Shown in pieces: positions 51,362 to 64,000 of a stretch of 64,000 nt of DNA. The DNA is from Rachycentron canadum (Eukaryota; Chordata; Actinopteri; Carangiformes; Rachycentridae). The position numbers and the translations under genes were made by a program. Positions within the stretch are counted from its first letter, which is position 1; each line of letters begins with the position of its first letter. The DNA is taken from assembly GCA_038496675.1 (NCBI GenBank), contig CM076653.1, positions 21,442,476-21,506,475 of the forward strand, read 5' to 3'. Under the pieces are notes generated by a model. It was not told where the DNA came from and did no database searches. It was given only the letters and a program-made list of their open reading frames with translations.

Positions 51362-54300
51362 ATGCAAGGCGGTTAAGAAGATGGAGAAGATGCCCTGATG
51401 TTGTATGCATCATCCCTGTGTGAGTAAAATAACAAGTGAGTGCCGGGGATTTGCTCTGCTCTGAAAGTTTTATGGCAGGGATTTTAGCTTCTTTCAAAGC
51501 TCAAATAACCGCAGCTCTTAGGCTCCTACCTCTGTGCAATACATTTGTTTCTGCCAGAACAGGCTCTTACAACACTTTATTTTCATCCATTCAGAAATAA
51601 GGCAATTGTAATCACAGTTTAATTGCCAGAGAAGATGTAGCAATGCCAAATACTCTGCTTTCTGCAATAATGATGATCCATTTTCTCTGAATAGGATAAC
51701 AGATGTTTGGGGTCTTGCACTTTCTTTCACTTTGACAGCACATACACACATTCATCACTCCCCCACCTATCCTCCCTTTCAGCCCCAAGACTATTCAATC
51801 ATTTGCTTGCATTTAAGTGACAGATGTCTGCGTTATGGAGGCTCCCATGTGCCCGACAATATCATTGATTCTCCTTTGTCAAAAGTGAAACAAAAGGTGG
51901 TGTTTGATTAAAAAATGTGACTATTAAAACAAGTATTAACCCATTATATATATATGCAATAAGTACATGCAATACTTGCATACCTGTTTTTTGGTAAAAG
52001 AGTAAAACATGTTTATAGTGTGAATCCCTTTGAATGAGAACATTTAATGCCATTTTATTATCTCTGAAACCAGTTGGCTCACTGTTTCATCCCACCAGGA
52101 GCAATGTGGGCTTCTATTCACATTTACATTAACTCATTTGACACTTTTATCCAAAGTGACTTACAATGAGGGAATAAAGAGTAAAGACTCAACAGAAGAC
52201 TGAATCACTTAAGAAGGATGTTTTCTGCAGTGATAATTCCTGCCAGTGTTGTCACCATTCTGTTTTTAAATCTCATGTGTCCACATTCTTGGGTAGTAAA
52301 TCTGCTCTTCACTTCCCAGTTCTTCATCCCACACCACACACAAGAGAGGCTATGAGGACAGGCTATAAAGGATTGAGACAGAGGCCCAGATGAACACTTG
52401 TCTAATAATAACACCCTAATTCATTCCACACAGAGTCTCTCTCTCATTCTCACTTTCTCTATTATTCACAAACACCTTCACCCCTGATCATCACAGTAAC
52501 ATCATGCGTAGACAGGGATCCCAGGTGGTGTATTTGTCTGTGTTGTACATCATCAGGAACAATCTGCTGTGTCATGCTTTAGTTCCTGTGTGGGGGTTCA
52601 TATATTTAGATTACAATGTATCATGTTGCTTAAAATGCCATATGTGGCATTTTTGCCTCAATAAATGCTCTCTACATGAAGTTTGATACATTAGCATAAC
52701 TGACATGAATGACTTTACTTTTACAGTTTACAGTTTTAGCTGGAAGTCTTTAAAAGGATTTTGTCTTAGTTAAAATGGAAACAAATACACTAAGTGCATA
52801 AGAAGAGGCAGCAGCAGAGAAGCCATTATTTCATTATTTATTACAAACTGTTTCTGCAGTAATCACATGCCATGGATGAGATTAAAAAAAACATTCTTGT
52901 GCATATAATGACTGGTCACCAGTGGCAGGCTTTGTGCAGCCAGTGCCTCCTCGGTGCAATACGTTTCTCCCATGAGGCACAAAAACACGCCTGTCTCCAG
53001 CCTTAGTTGTTGTGCTCCAGATATCATGTGAGCGTCTGACAGGCAGGAAAATTTTTACTTTGCTGTGAAATCCACAGGGGATTTCACTGAAGGGGGCAGT
53101 TCTGCACAGATACAGACACATATTCAAAGTGACATATAGTATAAACACCGAGGTAATCATCGGAGTCCTATCGTCGGTGTACTGTCTGCCTTACACAAAC
53201 ATATAGATGTATATATCCAGTCTGTAGCTCTGCCTATGATTTTGTACTTACTCCTGTTCCTCTACTCATGTGGTGTGTGTGGTCATTTGTTTGTATGCCC
53301 ACCATAGAGACAGTGAGGACAGGGGTAATACAGGATATGGGACCACCTGCCAAAGGAAAGGTTGCTGAAGATGTTATAGTTTTCTGTTACTGAGTTGTGA
53401 AATGATTGCCCAGGGTTAAGGAATAACACAAACATCATCCATGTAATACCCCTCAGCGAGTGGAGGCCTCCCACTCATAAACTCTGTGGGGGGATTGAAC
53501 ACACTCACACTCACACACACACACACACAAATATGTTTCTCAATCGCTCCACCTATTACACAAGCAAACACACACACACACACACACATAATTGAAACCC
53601 CCACACACTAATCCACCCACTCATACACTGACACACACATAAGCACTAAAACCTGTTTAATAGTTTATTGCGCTTCTACTGTTTGCCACATGGACCCCAT
53701 CTGATTCCAGTCTAAGGAAAAGCAGGGGGAGGGGGATGAATGAAGGGGGTGGGAGGGGTTTGTCAAGATGACTGGCACGGGGTCGGACAGCTGCTGTGTA
53801 CAGTTACCATGGAAACCTTTGTCTGAACTCCTGAAAATGGGAAGAGCATTTGAGAGCGATGAGTAGTGCTATAAATTCAATTTTGAGAGGTTTTCTTTTT
53901 GCCTATCAAACAGGTTGCTAGAGGTTTTTGATTTTATTCATTTATTTTTTGTATATCAGGCAAAAAACAGATCAAAACATGACACACGTGACCCCACCCT
54001 GTACTGGAGCCATCTCTTATGGGTTACTCCTAGTTTTGATGATTTATTTATGTAAATCAAATATACAAATGTTATATTTTTAATTAACAAAAAGCATAGA
54101 AGTAGTTTTTCACCAAAGGAAAAATGCTAATTATGCAGAATGTACATTTTGTGGTGTTAAAACATATATGTATTATGTTAAATGATTGTGTTAGATGATT
54201 TTTAAATGTTGTAGTTGGTCAAGGTAGAGTTGATTTTAATTATTGATTATTATTATTATTGAGTTGTTTAATCTATGACAAGACACACAAATGTGGCAGG

Positions 54301-56500
54301 GTTGAAGTATAAAGTAGAACTGTCAATCAAACTTCACAGTCCATTAAAGGGTTTATATTGTTTCTATATGTTATAATCTCTGATTGCATTATTTATGTTG
54401 AGCAGAGGTTATTTCCATATATACAGTGCTTCAAAACACTTAGAGCATAGTGAGCAAATTGTATTATAATAACTATGTAGTTACTGCAATGCTCATTGAT
54501 TAAAATGAGACCCTGTTGCCCTCTAGTGTTTGAAATCTACTCTGCACTGTTACCAATAAAGCTATAAATGCCATTCATATAAAATCATTGTCTTGATCCA
54601 CAGAGAATCTAGAATAATTTATATCCTTGTTTTTTGACATTTGCTACACTATGAAGTAGGAAGTGAAAAGGGGAAGCCAACATTTGTACAGGCATTCAGT
54701 TTAATTTAATTTGAAGAGAGGTCAAAGTTATGATGCTTTAAAAAAAAAAAAAAAACACACACACACACAGAGAAGCAATGTGGGCGTATAAATGTCCGAG
54801 CTAGCGAGCTAGGAACATTCCCAAATGCGCATTGTACAAAATATCACAATGTAATATGTACAACACAAAAAAATACAAATACACAGACAAGCACTCTCAG
54901 CTAGATGGAAACTGGTATTTACATAAAAATAAATAGAACAAACCAATAAATAACATCAAAATGTATTTGTTGATGGGTGACATAAAGCTGGATTTGCTGA
55001 TATAGAGCAGACCACTGATTTATACTCTATATACTACAGGCAGAGCAAAGTTATTCTTCATAGTGGTATAACATACACAGTCACTATAGAGGTTTACCAG
55101 CTCTTTTTGTAAAGAATTCATTACCTTTATCTTTTTAAATGCAAATTTTTCCCCTGATAAATTTACATTCAAGCCAGCTCAGGATATGGATTGAGCATGA
55201 AAACCTAGACACAAAAAAAAGATATTTGATTGAATATTGGAAGAAAATAGGTTTTGTTAACTCTATGATGATCAAAACCGGCTATAAGCTTGTTCTGAAT
55301 TCTCCGCAAATACAAAGGGAACCAAGATTCCCGGACACTGCTCCTTTGTTCGGCACACAACATTTTCACCAGCGTGAAAGACAAACGACAACATCAGAGA
55401 GGATATAAAAAGACAGGTAAACATCTGCAAAGACTAAACTCCACCAGCTTCTCTGTCAAAGGTGGGAAACATTGAGATAATCATCATCAGAGTCATCATT
55501 TCTCTGGATAATATTCATTATAATTCATCACATTACATCAAGTAGGGATATATAAAACGGGTTATGGTTGCATACAGAAATAGAAAATCTAAATTTTAAC
55601 CTACTGTGAGCTACAGTTGATGATTATTTCATTTTTAAACTGTCATGAAACAACCTCATCCAAGTCTCAAAGGGTTAAAAATCTATTTTCTCTTTTTCTA
55701 TGTACATCTTACCTCTGGGTACCGATTTGTTTTCCTTCTTTAGAACTGTGCACTAATGGATGAAAGCTCAAAAGCAAGAGTCTACTACTCTGAAGAAATG
55801 AAATAAATACAAAAAGAAAACGTCACAAATAAGTTGACAACTGCAGAGGTGTCAGTGGACATGTACTGTAAACTCAAATCTCTCTTATGTAACATCAATA
55901 ACAGCCTGAAGAAGATGAGGACAAATATAACATGATACTGTACATTATCATCTATATTTATATCAGTAAAAGTGAACAACGAAAAATAATAAGATCAAAT
56001 ATAAATTGACGTGTTTGTGCATGTGTTATGATGTGTATTCCTGTCTCAGTACAGCAGTGGTAATAACGATGGTATCTTTTTCAAGCAGCTCAGACGCAGT
56101 TAATGTAGTGTTCCCAGCATGCCAAATGGGCCTGGCAAACTTTGATGTTTCCTTTCCAGGCTCAGTTTTTAGTCGCTGAAAGTCACTCTTTTTGAGCCAC
56201 ATCTACAGTACATGGCACCACAATAAAGAGAAGGAATACTAAGTTCTATCCCTTACCAGACACTACTGTATTTTGGGTTATTTGTGATAACGGTCAGCTT
56301 ATGCATGACCTTTGACACCTCTTACTAACAACAATCCTCTCTCAACACAGGCCTGTCTCAGATTGTATCTACAACACTCAGATCATGGCTTAAATAAACA
56401 CAACACACCTTAACATATCCATCCATCTACATCGTCCTCAAATTAAGTCTTTCATGTTTTAGCACTAGCAACCGAGAACCCAAAGCAAGGCCCTACCTCA
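50300..56500. other. Interval between soga3 and elovl4, no gene recognised
   Basis: AT-rich DNA with CA/TG microsatellites at 51123-51148, 51321-51359 and 53500-53590 and an A run plus CA repeat at 54740-54768. The elovl4 3' untranslated region must occupy the right part, but its end was not located. No open frame shows a family signature. Confidence 0.5.
52110..52170. repeat. Relic of a fish SINE-type tail
   Basis: ACACTTTTATCCAAAGTGAC followed by TTACAATGAGG is, from memory, the signature wording of a widespread fish short interspersed repeat (V-SINE-like central domain or related tail). Only this short stretch is recognisable. Confidence 0.45.
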
Positions 56501-56526
56501 CCTCAACCTCTCTCACTCTTCTTCCT

Positions 56527-59500
56527 CTAATCTCTTTTAGCTCTTCCTTTCCTCTTTCTTCTCCCAGAGTTCTCCTGGGGCTTTTCATCTTTGCTCCCCA
56601 TCGCCACTGCTCCATTGGCGGCCTTGCTGAGCCCATTGAGGGTCCCGTTAGAAAGGGCCTTGCCTGCTTTGGAAGAGGAGGAGGCGTCACGTCTGGGCTG
56701 CTGGCGGCGGTAGGTCTGGTAGTAAAAGTTGCCAAAGAGGATGATGAAGGTGATGGCGTAGCAGATGAGGGAGTAGTGCATCCAGTGAGGGAAGTCGCAG
56801 TTGACGTAGAGCGACAAGGCTGTGTGGCCAATGGTGACGTGGAACTGAATCTGAGACACAAAGAAAGAAACAAAATCACATTATGGATGTTTCCATTGTG
56901 GTTTTACAGCCTGTCAGGCTCTTCACAGACTCACCCTTACAGTTAGATCTCCTGTAACCTTCAAATATGTGTTCAATGAATACACGTCATTGAAAATTAG
57001 CCACAGAGGAAGCATCTTACCATCTGGATGATAGTCAAATACTTCTTCCACCACAGGTACTTTTGGATCTTAGGTCCGCAGGAGGCCAGGCCATAATACA
57101 GATACATCAAGACATGGATCATTGCATTCATGTGTGCACCAAAGAACGCTGCAAAAGAAAATAAAAACAATAATATTCAGTTTGTCATGCCAATTTCAGG
57201 GCTACACACAAAGCTCACAAGTCTCATATTTGTTTGCTTTGAACCTTTTTTTTTTTTTTTTTTCATTAGCAGGCATAACTTCAGGGATGGAACGTCAGTC
57301 AAAAGGGATAAAACCTAATGACTTTTTATCTGGCATCACCATTAAAGTTGACATTTCTGGTTCTGAGTGAAACTGTTAGATGGATTGCATGAAAGGTGGA
57401 ACAGACAATCACATCCTCCTCTGGATTGAAAATTGTAGTAGTGTTGAAACTTTTCATCTAATTTCCTCAAACAGGTCAAAATATCAATTTGCCCAACACT
57501 TCCGTAAAATACCACCTATGAAACCTATGATACCTATGATACCTATGAAATTAATGATATGTGAGCATCAGCCACATTTTATGTTTAGTTATAACTTTGC
57601 ATCCTTAAATGCTAACATTCTTATGACTTATGTGTGAGACACAGTGCATGCGGGTGATTGGTTGGGAAACAAGATAAGGGCAATTTTGATAACAGGATTT
57701 AAAAATAAAGAAAGCACAAAGCGTGATCTTGACATTGACTGTAGGACAAGCTACTCACACTGTCCTCCTGCCACCCATTTGATGCCGATCCACCAGAGTG
57801 TGAACATGGTGCAGTGGTGGTAGACGTGCAGGAAGGTAACCTGGTTGAATTTTTTCCTCAGGATGAAAAACACTGTGTCCAGGTACTCAATGCCTTTGGA
57901 GATGAAATACCACCACAGAGCTCCTGCCACCTGTTTCAGACAGGACATGAGAAATGTGTTGAAGAGAGAAGGCAGGTACAGGCAGAGGAGGGAAATAGAA
58001 ACAACCAGGAAAGCACAGACCGTTAGAGAGTATCAGTTCATTTGGACTCAATCTAATATGAAGCTATATCGATGAAACTGAATTCCACATACACTTGCAC
58101 TTCCTTTATTTAATCTCTTCTGCAACATCTCAACCTCAGTGTCACCTGAGACCAAGATACTCTGCTTTCTCTGTCAGGTGTGGAGCTACGTCATGGAGCA
58201 ACAGGAAGGAAGGTGTAACTGAACACCCTCCACCCTCCAGATCACTGTTTTTCTGATAACAGGACCAGGGTCCAAATGAGTGGAAGCTGATCATGTTTCT
58301 AAAAACCTGGACAGTGAAGCTTCCCTGGCACGCAGACAAGGATTTCTTAATCAAGTACAGTAGAAAACTGACTCAAGCGAGTTCATCATCTGTCTGTGAA
58401 ACATGTCCATGGAGTTAGTAGAGGTGTATGGTTTCTTCCTAAAAGAGTCACCGCTTCACAGAGGTGAACCGTAAGACATGGGATTGCACAATAGAGCAGG
58501 TGATGTCCATTTTCATTTAATAAAAGTGAGTGTGTGTGCATGTGTCTTTGTGCATGTGTCTGCATCTCCACTCACCCTGACTTCATTGGGGTCATCTGAA
58601 TAGTCCACTGGTTGACAAATGTAACTATAGCTTGCGGCCCTTGCTGCCATAAACAGCTAAAGAACGAGAGAAGAGAACGTCTTTATTGAGTGACTGATAT
58701 AAATAAGCACAGGCAGAGACACAGAGTGAGAAGAGACAGAGAAGAAGAGAGGTAATAGCCTAAACCCAGGGGGTGTAAACATATTCATCTGCATGGACAG
58801 TTAAGGTTGGGACAAGACTGACCGCAATACTATGTGCTGTTTTTTTCACACCTGAAAAGCACTGAGCTTATTCTGTAACTACAACCCACCTCTTTAAAGA
58901 TGAATAAGTTGAGGAAGACCATGCTGAAATTGTAGACAATGAGGGTTTTGCGGAGCTGGAAGGGCTCTCTGTTCTTCATGTATTTGGGGCCCAGCCAAAG
59001 AAAGAGCAGGTAGGAGGTGCTGATGGCCAGCGTGGGCAGGGGGTTGTCCATCAGAGGCCATTTCTCCACTCGCTTGTCTGTGAAACAAATGTTCTCATAG
59101 TGTTTCATAACTATTCTTAATGTTCACTTTACATTCTGGGTACAGTGTCTATTTATTTTAAGGGGTGTGCAGGTCAAAAAAGTGTTGAGTAGAAATGTTT
59201 TGTCTCAAGGTGACCTGTCTGGAGGGCAGTTTGATGAATTGTTCAATCTGAGTGTCAATTGTGCACCTCTAATAGTGTATTATTAATTGTACAATGAAGT
59301 CATCTCAGTATGCTTCATTAAGTTGAATGAACAGGTGAAGATGAATAAGAAGTATCCTCCTTTACAGATTTCACTTTGTGATTCCAGCTCAGTAACAGTG
59401 GAGGTACAAATGAAGGAGAGAGGAATTCATTTAAGGCCTCCAAACAACTAAAATGCATTAAAAACCAATACACTGCAATATATTTGATGTCCAAATATCA

Positions 59501-59845
59501 TTAGACACACATACACACATAAACACACACCAATAGACAGACAGACATTCTTCGACTATATGGTGCAACTTTGACTCATCCCCTCATACATTCCCACTGA
59601 AGCACCATCCTTTTACTGACTCATTCTATACTGACGCATTAAACAGGGACAACATACCTGTTGATGTTGTGTATACAAGTGCACACACACACAAATGTGT
59701 GTTTAGTCACTTGTGAAACAACATAATTGTCAAAAAGTGACACTTTCTCACACAGTCAAGATCAGACAAGATTATTACCTGCAATAGTCAGGGTCCATTT
59801 GTAGAATTCTATGGTGTCATTAATTAAATGTGTGACAATCTCCAT
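56527..59845 (-). CDS. elovl4: Very-long-chain fatty acid elongase ELOVL4
   Basis: ER multi-pass 3-ketoacyl-CoA synthase that extends very-long-chain saturated and polyunsaturated acyl-CoAs (retina, brain, skin). Minus-strand exons: 59845-59779, 59077-58890, 58656-58576, 57930-57759, 57148-57021 and 56850-56527, in frame, giving 319 residues (human 314) with six coding exons. The catalytic histidine box HVYHH is at 147-151. Other landmarks are TIADKRVEKWPL, KTLIVYNFSMV, EYLDTVFFILRKK, GGQSFFGAHMN and IQFHVTIGHTALSLY. Several hydrophobic spans fit the seven-helix fold. The tail is a Ser/Asn-rich linker and a basic end, RRKRKGRAKRD, in the place of the di-lysine ER retrieval signal. The sequence resembles teleost elovl4a rather than elovl4b, from memory. 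That paralogue choice is tentative. Confidence 0.93.
57513..57549. repeat. Short tandem repeat, four CCTATGA-type units
   Basis: Four near-identical 9-base units (ACCTATGAA/ACCTATGAT) within elovl4 intron 4. Confidence 0.8.
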
Positions 59846-60860
59846 GGTTGTGGCTGAGGAGCTGGAATTAAAAAAAACGAGACATGAAAACAGAGGCCTT
59901 TCAAATCTCAGCTTTTGAGCAGCATTTGATGGATAAAACTGATTCCACTGAGTCAGTGCAGTGGTGCAATAATAAATAATGTCAACCTAACTATGCTTTT
60001 CTCTTTAGACTGAATTATAATAATACCACCTATTTAATTACTTTAAATGGAACGAATCTCTAAAAGAAACAGGCCCGGGCCAACAGATGGCCGGTTCTAA
60101 GCCGAGAGGAGACGGTGGCCCCGTGAGGCCCTGATAGATGGGCTATAGGTTTCATTGCGCACAAAGGCTGGGAGCACCAGCCGGTAGAGCGCATGTGTCA
60201 GCAGATTTTTGGCCTCAGCGCGACCACCAGCCAACCTGGTGGTGGCACTTCATAATGAGAGGGATTGCCTCGTGCCCCACTTTTACATTGAATTGGGGCA
60301 TCTCTTATAGAGACGCATAGGCTGATAAGCAGCGGGTCGCTCGGTCAGACACACAGCGATTTAATGATCCCAAAAAGATGACGCCCCCTCCTCCCCCCGC
60401 TCCCTCCCCCTCCCCTCTCCCCCTCCAGCCTGAAGCGGACCAAGCGCTGCTGCAGCATCTGCCATAGTCCTGCACGCGCTCTCCGTGCCTATAACCTGTG
60501 CTGAGAATAAACCATTCACAACAGATTAAAAACACGTTCAACGCCGCGCTGTAGCTGCATTTAGAGGCCTGGCCATAATTACAACATGAGCTTTTTACAG
60601 TTTAAGGTTTTTGCATTCTGCGGCAGACAGCCCGTGTGAAGGCCGGGCTGTCTGCATGCAGTCCTATTTATTACCAACACGATTAAAAAAAAAACAAAAA
60701 ACAAAAAAAAAAACTCCGAGCTGCTTCCATCTAATATAAACAATACGATCACTGTCCATAACAGAGTCCAGACCCCCACAGCAAACACACAGCGGGTCAT
60801 AATATCACGCTACATCGGTCTCGCCTTGCTCGGTGCGAATGAGGATGCTTGTTACCTTAC

Positions 60861-61100
60861 CGTGCCGGTGCTTAAAAAATCCGTCTTTTATGACATTCAA
60901 TTCAAGGCCATGCAGTGTGCCTTACTCCGCCTTGTAATCAGGTCTGATCGCGCTTTCTACGACCCGATCAATTGCTCCGCGTCCACAGTGAAATGAACGG
61001 GCCGATGAGTGGCATGTATTTCCCGTTAAGAGACCACACTAGCCTCCTCCGTCCGTCCGCTTCAATGATTTTCTCCTCCGATCTCCACAGCACAAGCGCA
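60861..61100 (-). promoter_or_regulatory. elovl4: Probable elovl4 5' non-coding exon and promoter
   Basis: CCGGCACG|GTAAGG on the minus strand is a good donor, ending an exon at 60861. The matching acceptor is AATTCCAG before 59861, leaving 16 untranslated bases before the ATG at 59845. The exon start is not visible; about 61.1 kb is a guess. The area is moderately CpG-rich. Confidence 0.45.
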
Positions 61101-61196
61101 AAGCCAGCCAGGACACGCCATGCATTTCCGGTAAGATTTTCACAATAAAAGGAAACCACCAACACGCCCTCTCACTCAAGCACATCACACACAGAG

Positions 61197-61199
<3 letters not shown>

Positions 61200-61251
<52 letters not shown>
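61200..61251. repeat. (GATA)n and (GA)n microsatellite
   Basis: Short GATA run followed by about 20 GA units upstream of the elovl4 promoter region. Confidence 0.9.
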
Positions 61252-61254
<3 letters not shown>

Positions 61255-62218
61255 CACAAGCATGTGGCCTCACTATGGGCCAGATGTATATGGCTGTCAG
61301 GGTGGTGGCCATGACGGAGAGAACTGTTTCAGTGTGTATTTAAGTGTACTTAAGGGCAGAGACAGAGCAATCTCCTGAGACTGTCATATACAGACAGAGA
61401 AATGTACAATTTTTGACCAACTAGCTCCTGATTTATCCCTCGTTATTAGGGTAATTTTTCACAACATTCAGCAAACGTTCCTGGTTGTTTCAGATAACCT
61501 TTAGGGAACGTCCCCTTAAGGTTCTCTGAGAGCTCTTCAAACGCAACCCTCCAAAAACATTTGCTAAAGGTTGCAAAAATGTAAACTTCAGGGAACCTAA
61601 AATTTACATTTACAATGATAAAACTGCCTAAAAAAAATTGTTCATAACAATGGTGGTGAAGTTTTCCACTAAAAAATGTCAATTGAGTACATATGAAAAA
61701 ATAAAGCACTGTTAATCCTGTTCTTAATTTGTTTTTGTTTTTTTTCCTCATACAAAATAATTAAAATTACAGATAAAAATATAAGAGCCCCCAGGCCCTT
61801 TAACTTTCACGAAATTTAGGGCTTTACGGTCTATTGCAGGTGTATTGCATGAGCACATATGAACATAGCCTACACTCTGAGAAAAAAAAGAAAAAAATAC
61901 AAAATATATTAAGTAGCCTAACTATAATAATAATTAATTCATGGTTCCCAAATAAACCCCCATTGGCTATAAAATGCTTAACGCTTAAATGGCTATGTCG
62001 GAGGTTTATTTTCAACAATAACTGACTAGGCGCCCATTACTATTTAGGTATCACTAATACCACGATATTTTCATTTTATTTCTATTTTTTTAATGGAGTT
62101 CATGCTTTTATTTGAAAGCGGTGTCGATGTGTATCCTGTCTGGCTCTGACTGTCTCTCTGTAGCTTGATGCAGCTCCGCTCCTGCTGCCACTTGTCCGGG
62201 AATGATGGAAAGATGATT

Positions 62219-62230
62219 TGCGCATGCGCA
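62219..62230. promoter_or_regulatory. Perfect palindromic NRF1-type site
   Basis: TGCGCATGCGCA is the full consensus of NRF1, a factor of nuclear-encoded mitochondrial genes. About 65 bases downstream lies a plus-strand donor GA|GTAAGA (exon end 62295). This suggests a promoter and short first exon pointing toward prelid3a, whose product is mitochondrial. Confidence 0.5.
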
Positions 62231-63087
62231 CAGACTGAGGCGGATGCAGCAGCAGAGCCACATCAGCTTCGTCAAGTCAGCGAGGAAGAACCGGAGTAAG
62301 ACGGAAAAAGCGGTGCCTGTACCTCCAAAATAAAACTGTTATGGTCGTCATGTAACAGGACAAAAATAACAACTTGGATTAATCGATTAATAAATACATA
62401 CATATACATCTATATTATCGTCATACTGTAAGGTCTTTTGATAAAAGTGCCTCATAGGTAACGATTGAAGAAAACTAAAACCATTAAATGAGAGAACCAG
62501 AGTGAATTGAAGTTTGTTAACAGGAGTGTGAATCAATAAGGTTATTTTGATTCCCGGCAGTTCAAAAGCCTATTTGTAACAGGGAAATATCAAACAGGAA
62601 ATAGACACGATTCTGTGTTTTTTGTAAATGCCTCGTTCTGTATTATGTTTGTAAAACTCATCCCGGCATTTCAGGCTGAGGTGAAGACGGTAAAACAAAC
62701 CTGCAGGCATGACAGGTCATCAACCGGGTTTTATTTTGAAAGCCCTGTCCCCAATCCCGTGTCCCATCTCGTCTAACTGGACGCTCGGCGGCTCCGCGGC
62801 TGCACCGGCTTCTCCCCCGTCCTTTAACGCACGCGAGCTGCCTGTTATCGTTATCAATAGATGATATGTTTTCTCACTCTTAGTCGCCTGTCGCAGTCAG
62901 ACCAGTCGGGGCATTTGGCGCCGTTTTTACGCGGGGTTAAAACAAAGCGCCCCGGGTCTCACTTCACTGATGGTCGACAGCTTCCATCACAGGCCCCGTT
63001 TTCTGGTCGGTGCAGCTAGTTCCTCAAAAGAAAATGGTCCGGTGAGGCAGAGTTTCTGACGACGGTCGAGGCTTTTTGGGCAATAAA

Positions 63088-63323
63088 ATGAAGATTTGGA
63101 GCACGGAACATGTTTTCAGGTCGGTCGATAATAAAGCAGAATGATGTGGTCCTGGCTCCAACCTTGTTGTCTGAGTTCAAATATTTGTGCCTTCAGTCAT
63201 TAAACTCCTCTCACTCCTCTTTATGACTCCACCGAGAGATGGGGCCAGTCAGCTGTCAGGTGTCCCCTGCCATACACATTGATGCAGACCTGTCAACAGC
63301 CCCCTCAGTCACACTGCTGCCTG

Positions 63324-63364
<41 letters not shown>

Positions 63365-63982
63365 ATTGTGCACTGACTTCAAGAGAAGACCACAAAAGAT
63401 GATGATGGTCTTTGTACACTTATTCCCATCCTTCTGGTTTGTGTGCAGTTACCCATGGGAGACGGTGATCAAGGCTGCCATGAGGAAGTATCCCAATCCC
63501 ATGAACCCTAATGTGGTCGGGGTGGATGTGCTGGACCGTGGCCTGGACGCTGAGGGACGTTTGCACAGCCACAGACTCCTGAGCACAGAGTGGGGTCTGC
63601 CAGGCATCGTACGAGCGGTCAGTCATCGACGCACAGGCAGACACTTCACATTTGTAGAAATACACTTGCTGCGCGCACAGAGTCATATAGGTACATGTTC
63701 ACATGGAGAAGATAAGGATCTGGGTTTGCTCAAGGGCCTGCAGGCTCTCCAACATTTCTCTATTCATCTGAAGTGAGCACAGTGAGAGGACATCAACAGA
63801 AGTGGGTCCTGTAAAAGTAGCTGTACGCACATGCACATGGCAAGTGGTATTTCGGATGTTTTTACACACGTTGTGTGTCATTGCGTTTGCAGATTTTAGG
63901 GACCAGCCAGACGCAGACCTATGTGAAGGAGCACTCCATAGTCGACCCAGAGGAGAAAAAGATGGAGCTGTGCTCAACAAAT
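63088..63982 (+). CDS. prelid3a: PRELI-domain lipid transfer protein 3A (slowmo homologue), 5' part
   Basis: Mitochondrial intermembrane-space phospholipid carrier family (PRELI/MSF1 domain, works with TRIAP1-type partners). Plus-strand exons: 63088-63119, 63449-63617 and 63893-63982, then a GTGAGT donor and the window edge. The 97 residues read MKIWSTEHVFS, YPWETVIKAAMRKYPNPMNP, NVVGVDVLDRGLDAEGRL, HSHRLLSTEWGLPGIVRA and ILGTSQTQTYVKEHSIVDP, ending MELCSTN. ILGTS and MELCSTN fit PRELID3A better than PRELID3B. The start is the ATG of the canonical MKIW opening. The rest of the PRELI domain and the C-terminus lie beyond 64000. A (TG)n tract (63327-63361) sits in intron 1. Confidence 0.9.
63327..63361. 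repeat. (TG)n microsatellite
   Basis: Pure TG run in prelid3a intron 1. Confidence 0.9.
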
Positions 63983-64000
63983 GTGAGTTTGTCCTGATCC

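Noticed and set aside
53500..53604. CA-rich array that could suggest regularly spaced repeats
   Set aside because: Simple-sequence CA runs, no unit-spacer structure; not a CRISPR array.

Overview
The window is from a ray-finned fish, most likely a spiny-rayed (percomorph) teleost. The evidence is the spliced vertebrate gene structures with GT/AG introns, proteins that resemble teleost versions of known families, many (CA)n/(GT)n/(AAAG)n microsatellites, and degenerate interspersed repeats of kinds common in fish. One assembly gap (400 N, 725-1124) lies inside a TA repeat. No virus, CRISPR array, rRNA or tRNA gene was recognised.

Layout. 1-11937 (+): 3' part of an R-spondin gene (rspo3), five coding exons after a first exon that lies outside the window. 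12523-13949 (-): an intronless, fully open mitochondrial malate dehydrogenase gene (mdh2). About 13950-14460: a CpG-rich shared promoter, then rnf146 (+, CDS 15248-16408). 19388-21498 (-): echdc1. 21.5-29.2 kb: gene-free DNA with two perfect hairpins and a small repeat mosaic. 29227-41278 (-): kiaa0408-like gene, six introns. 43798-48974 (-): soga3 (MTCL3), ten coding exons, with a further 5' exon ending at 50018. 50.3-56.5 kb: no gene recognised. 56527-59861 (-): elovl4, with a likely 5' exon ending at 60861. 63088-63982 (+): first three coding exons of prelid3a (slmo1), running off the right edge.

From memory, rspo3-rnf146-echdc1-kiaa0408-soga3 is the order on human 6q22. The window is therefore a conserved vertebrate block with an mdh2 copy inserted beside rnf146, joined to elovl4 and prelid3a at a junction near 50-56 kb. 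The genes are not an operon. Their products act in Wnt signalling (rspo3 outside the cell, rnf146 on axin inside it), mitochondrial metabolism and lipid transfer (mdh2, prelid3a), acyl-CoA proofreading and very-long-chain fatty acid synthesis (echdc1, elovl4), and coiled-coil cytoskeleton-type proteins (soga3, kiaa0408).

Most interesting observations: an extra symmetric-phase exon giving rspo3 a third furin-like repeat; the intact intronless mdh2 sharing a promoter with rnf146; the soga3/kiaa0408 pair, whose exon phases would allow an in-frame read-through and whose soga3 part ends in a membrane-anchor exon; and two perfect palindromic hairpins plus an A-B-A...B repeat mosaic between echdc1 and kiaa0408.
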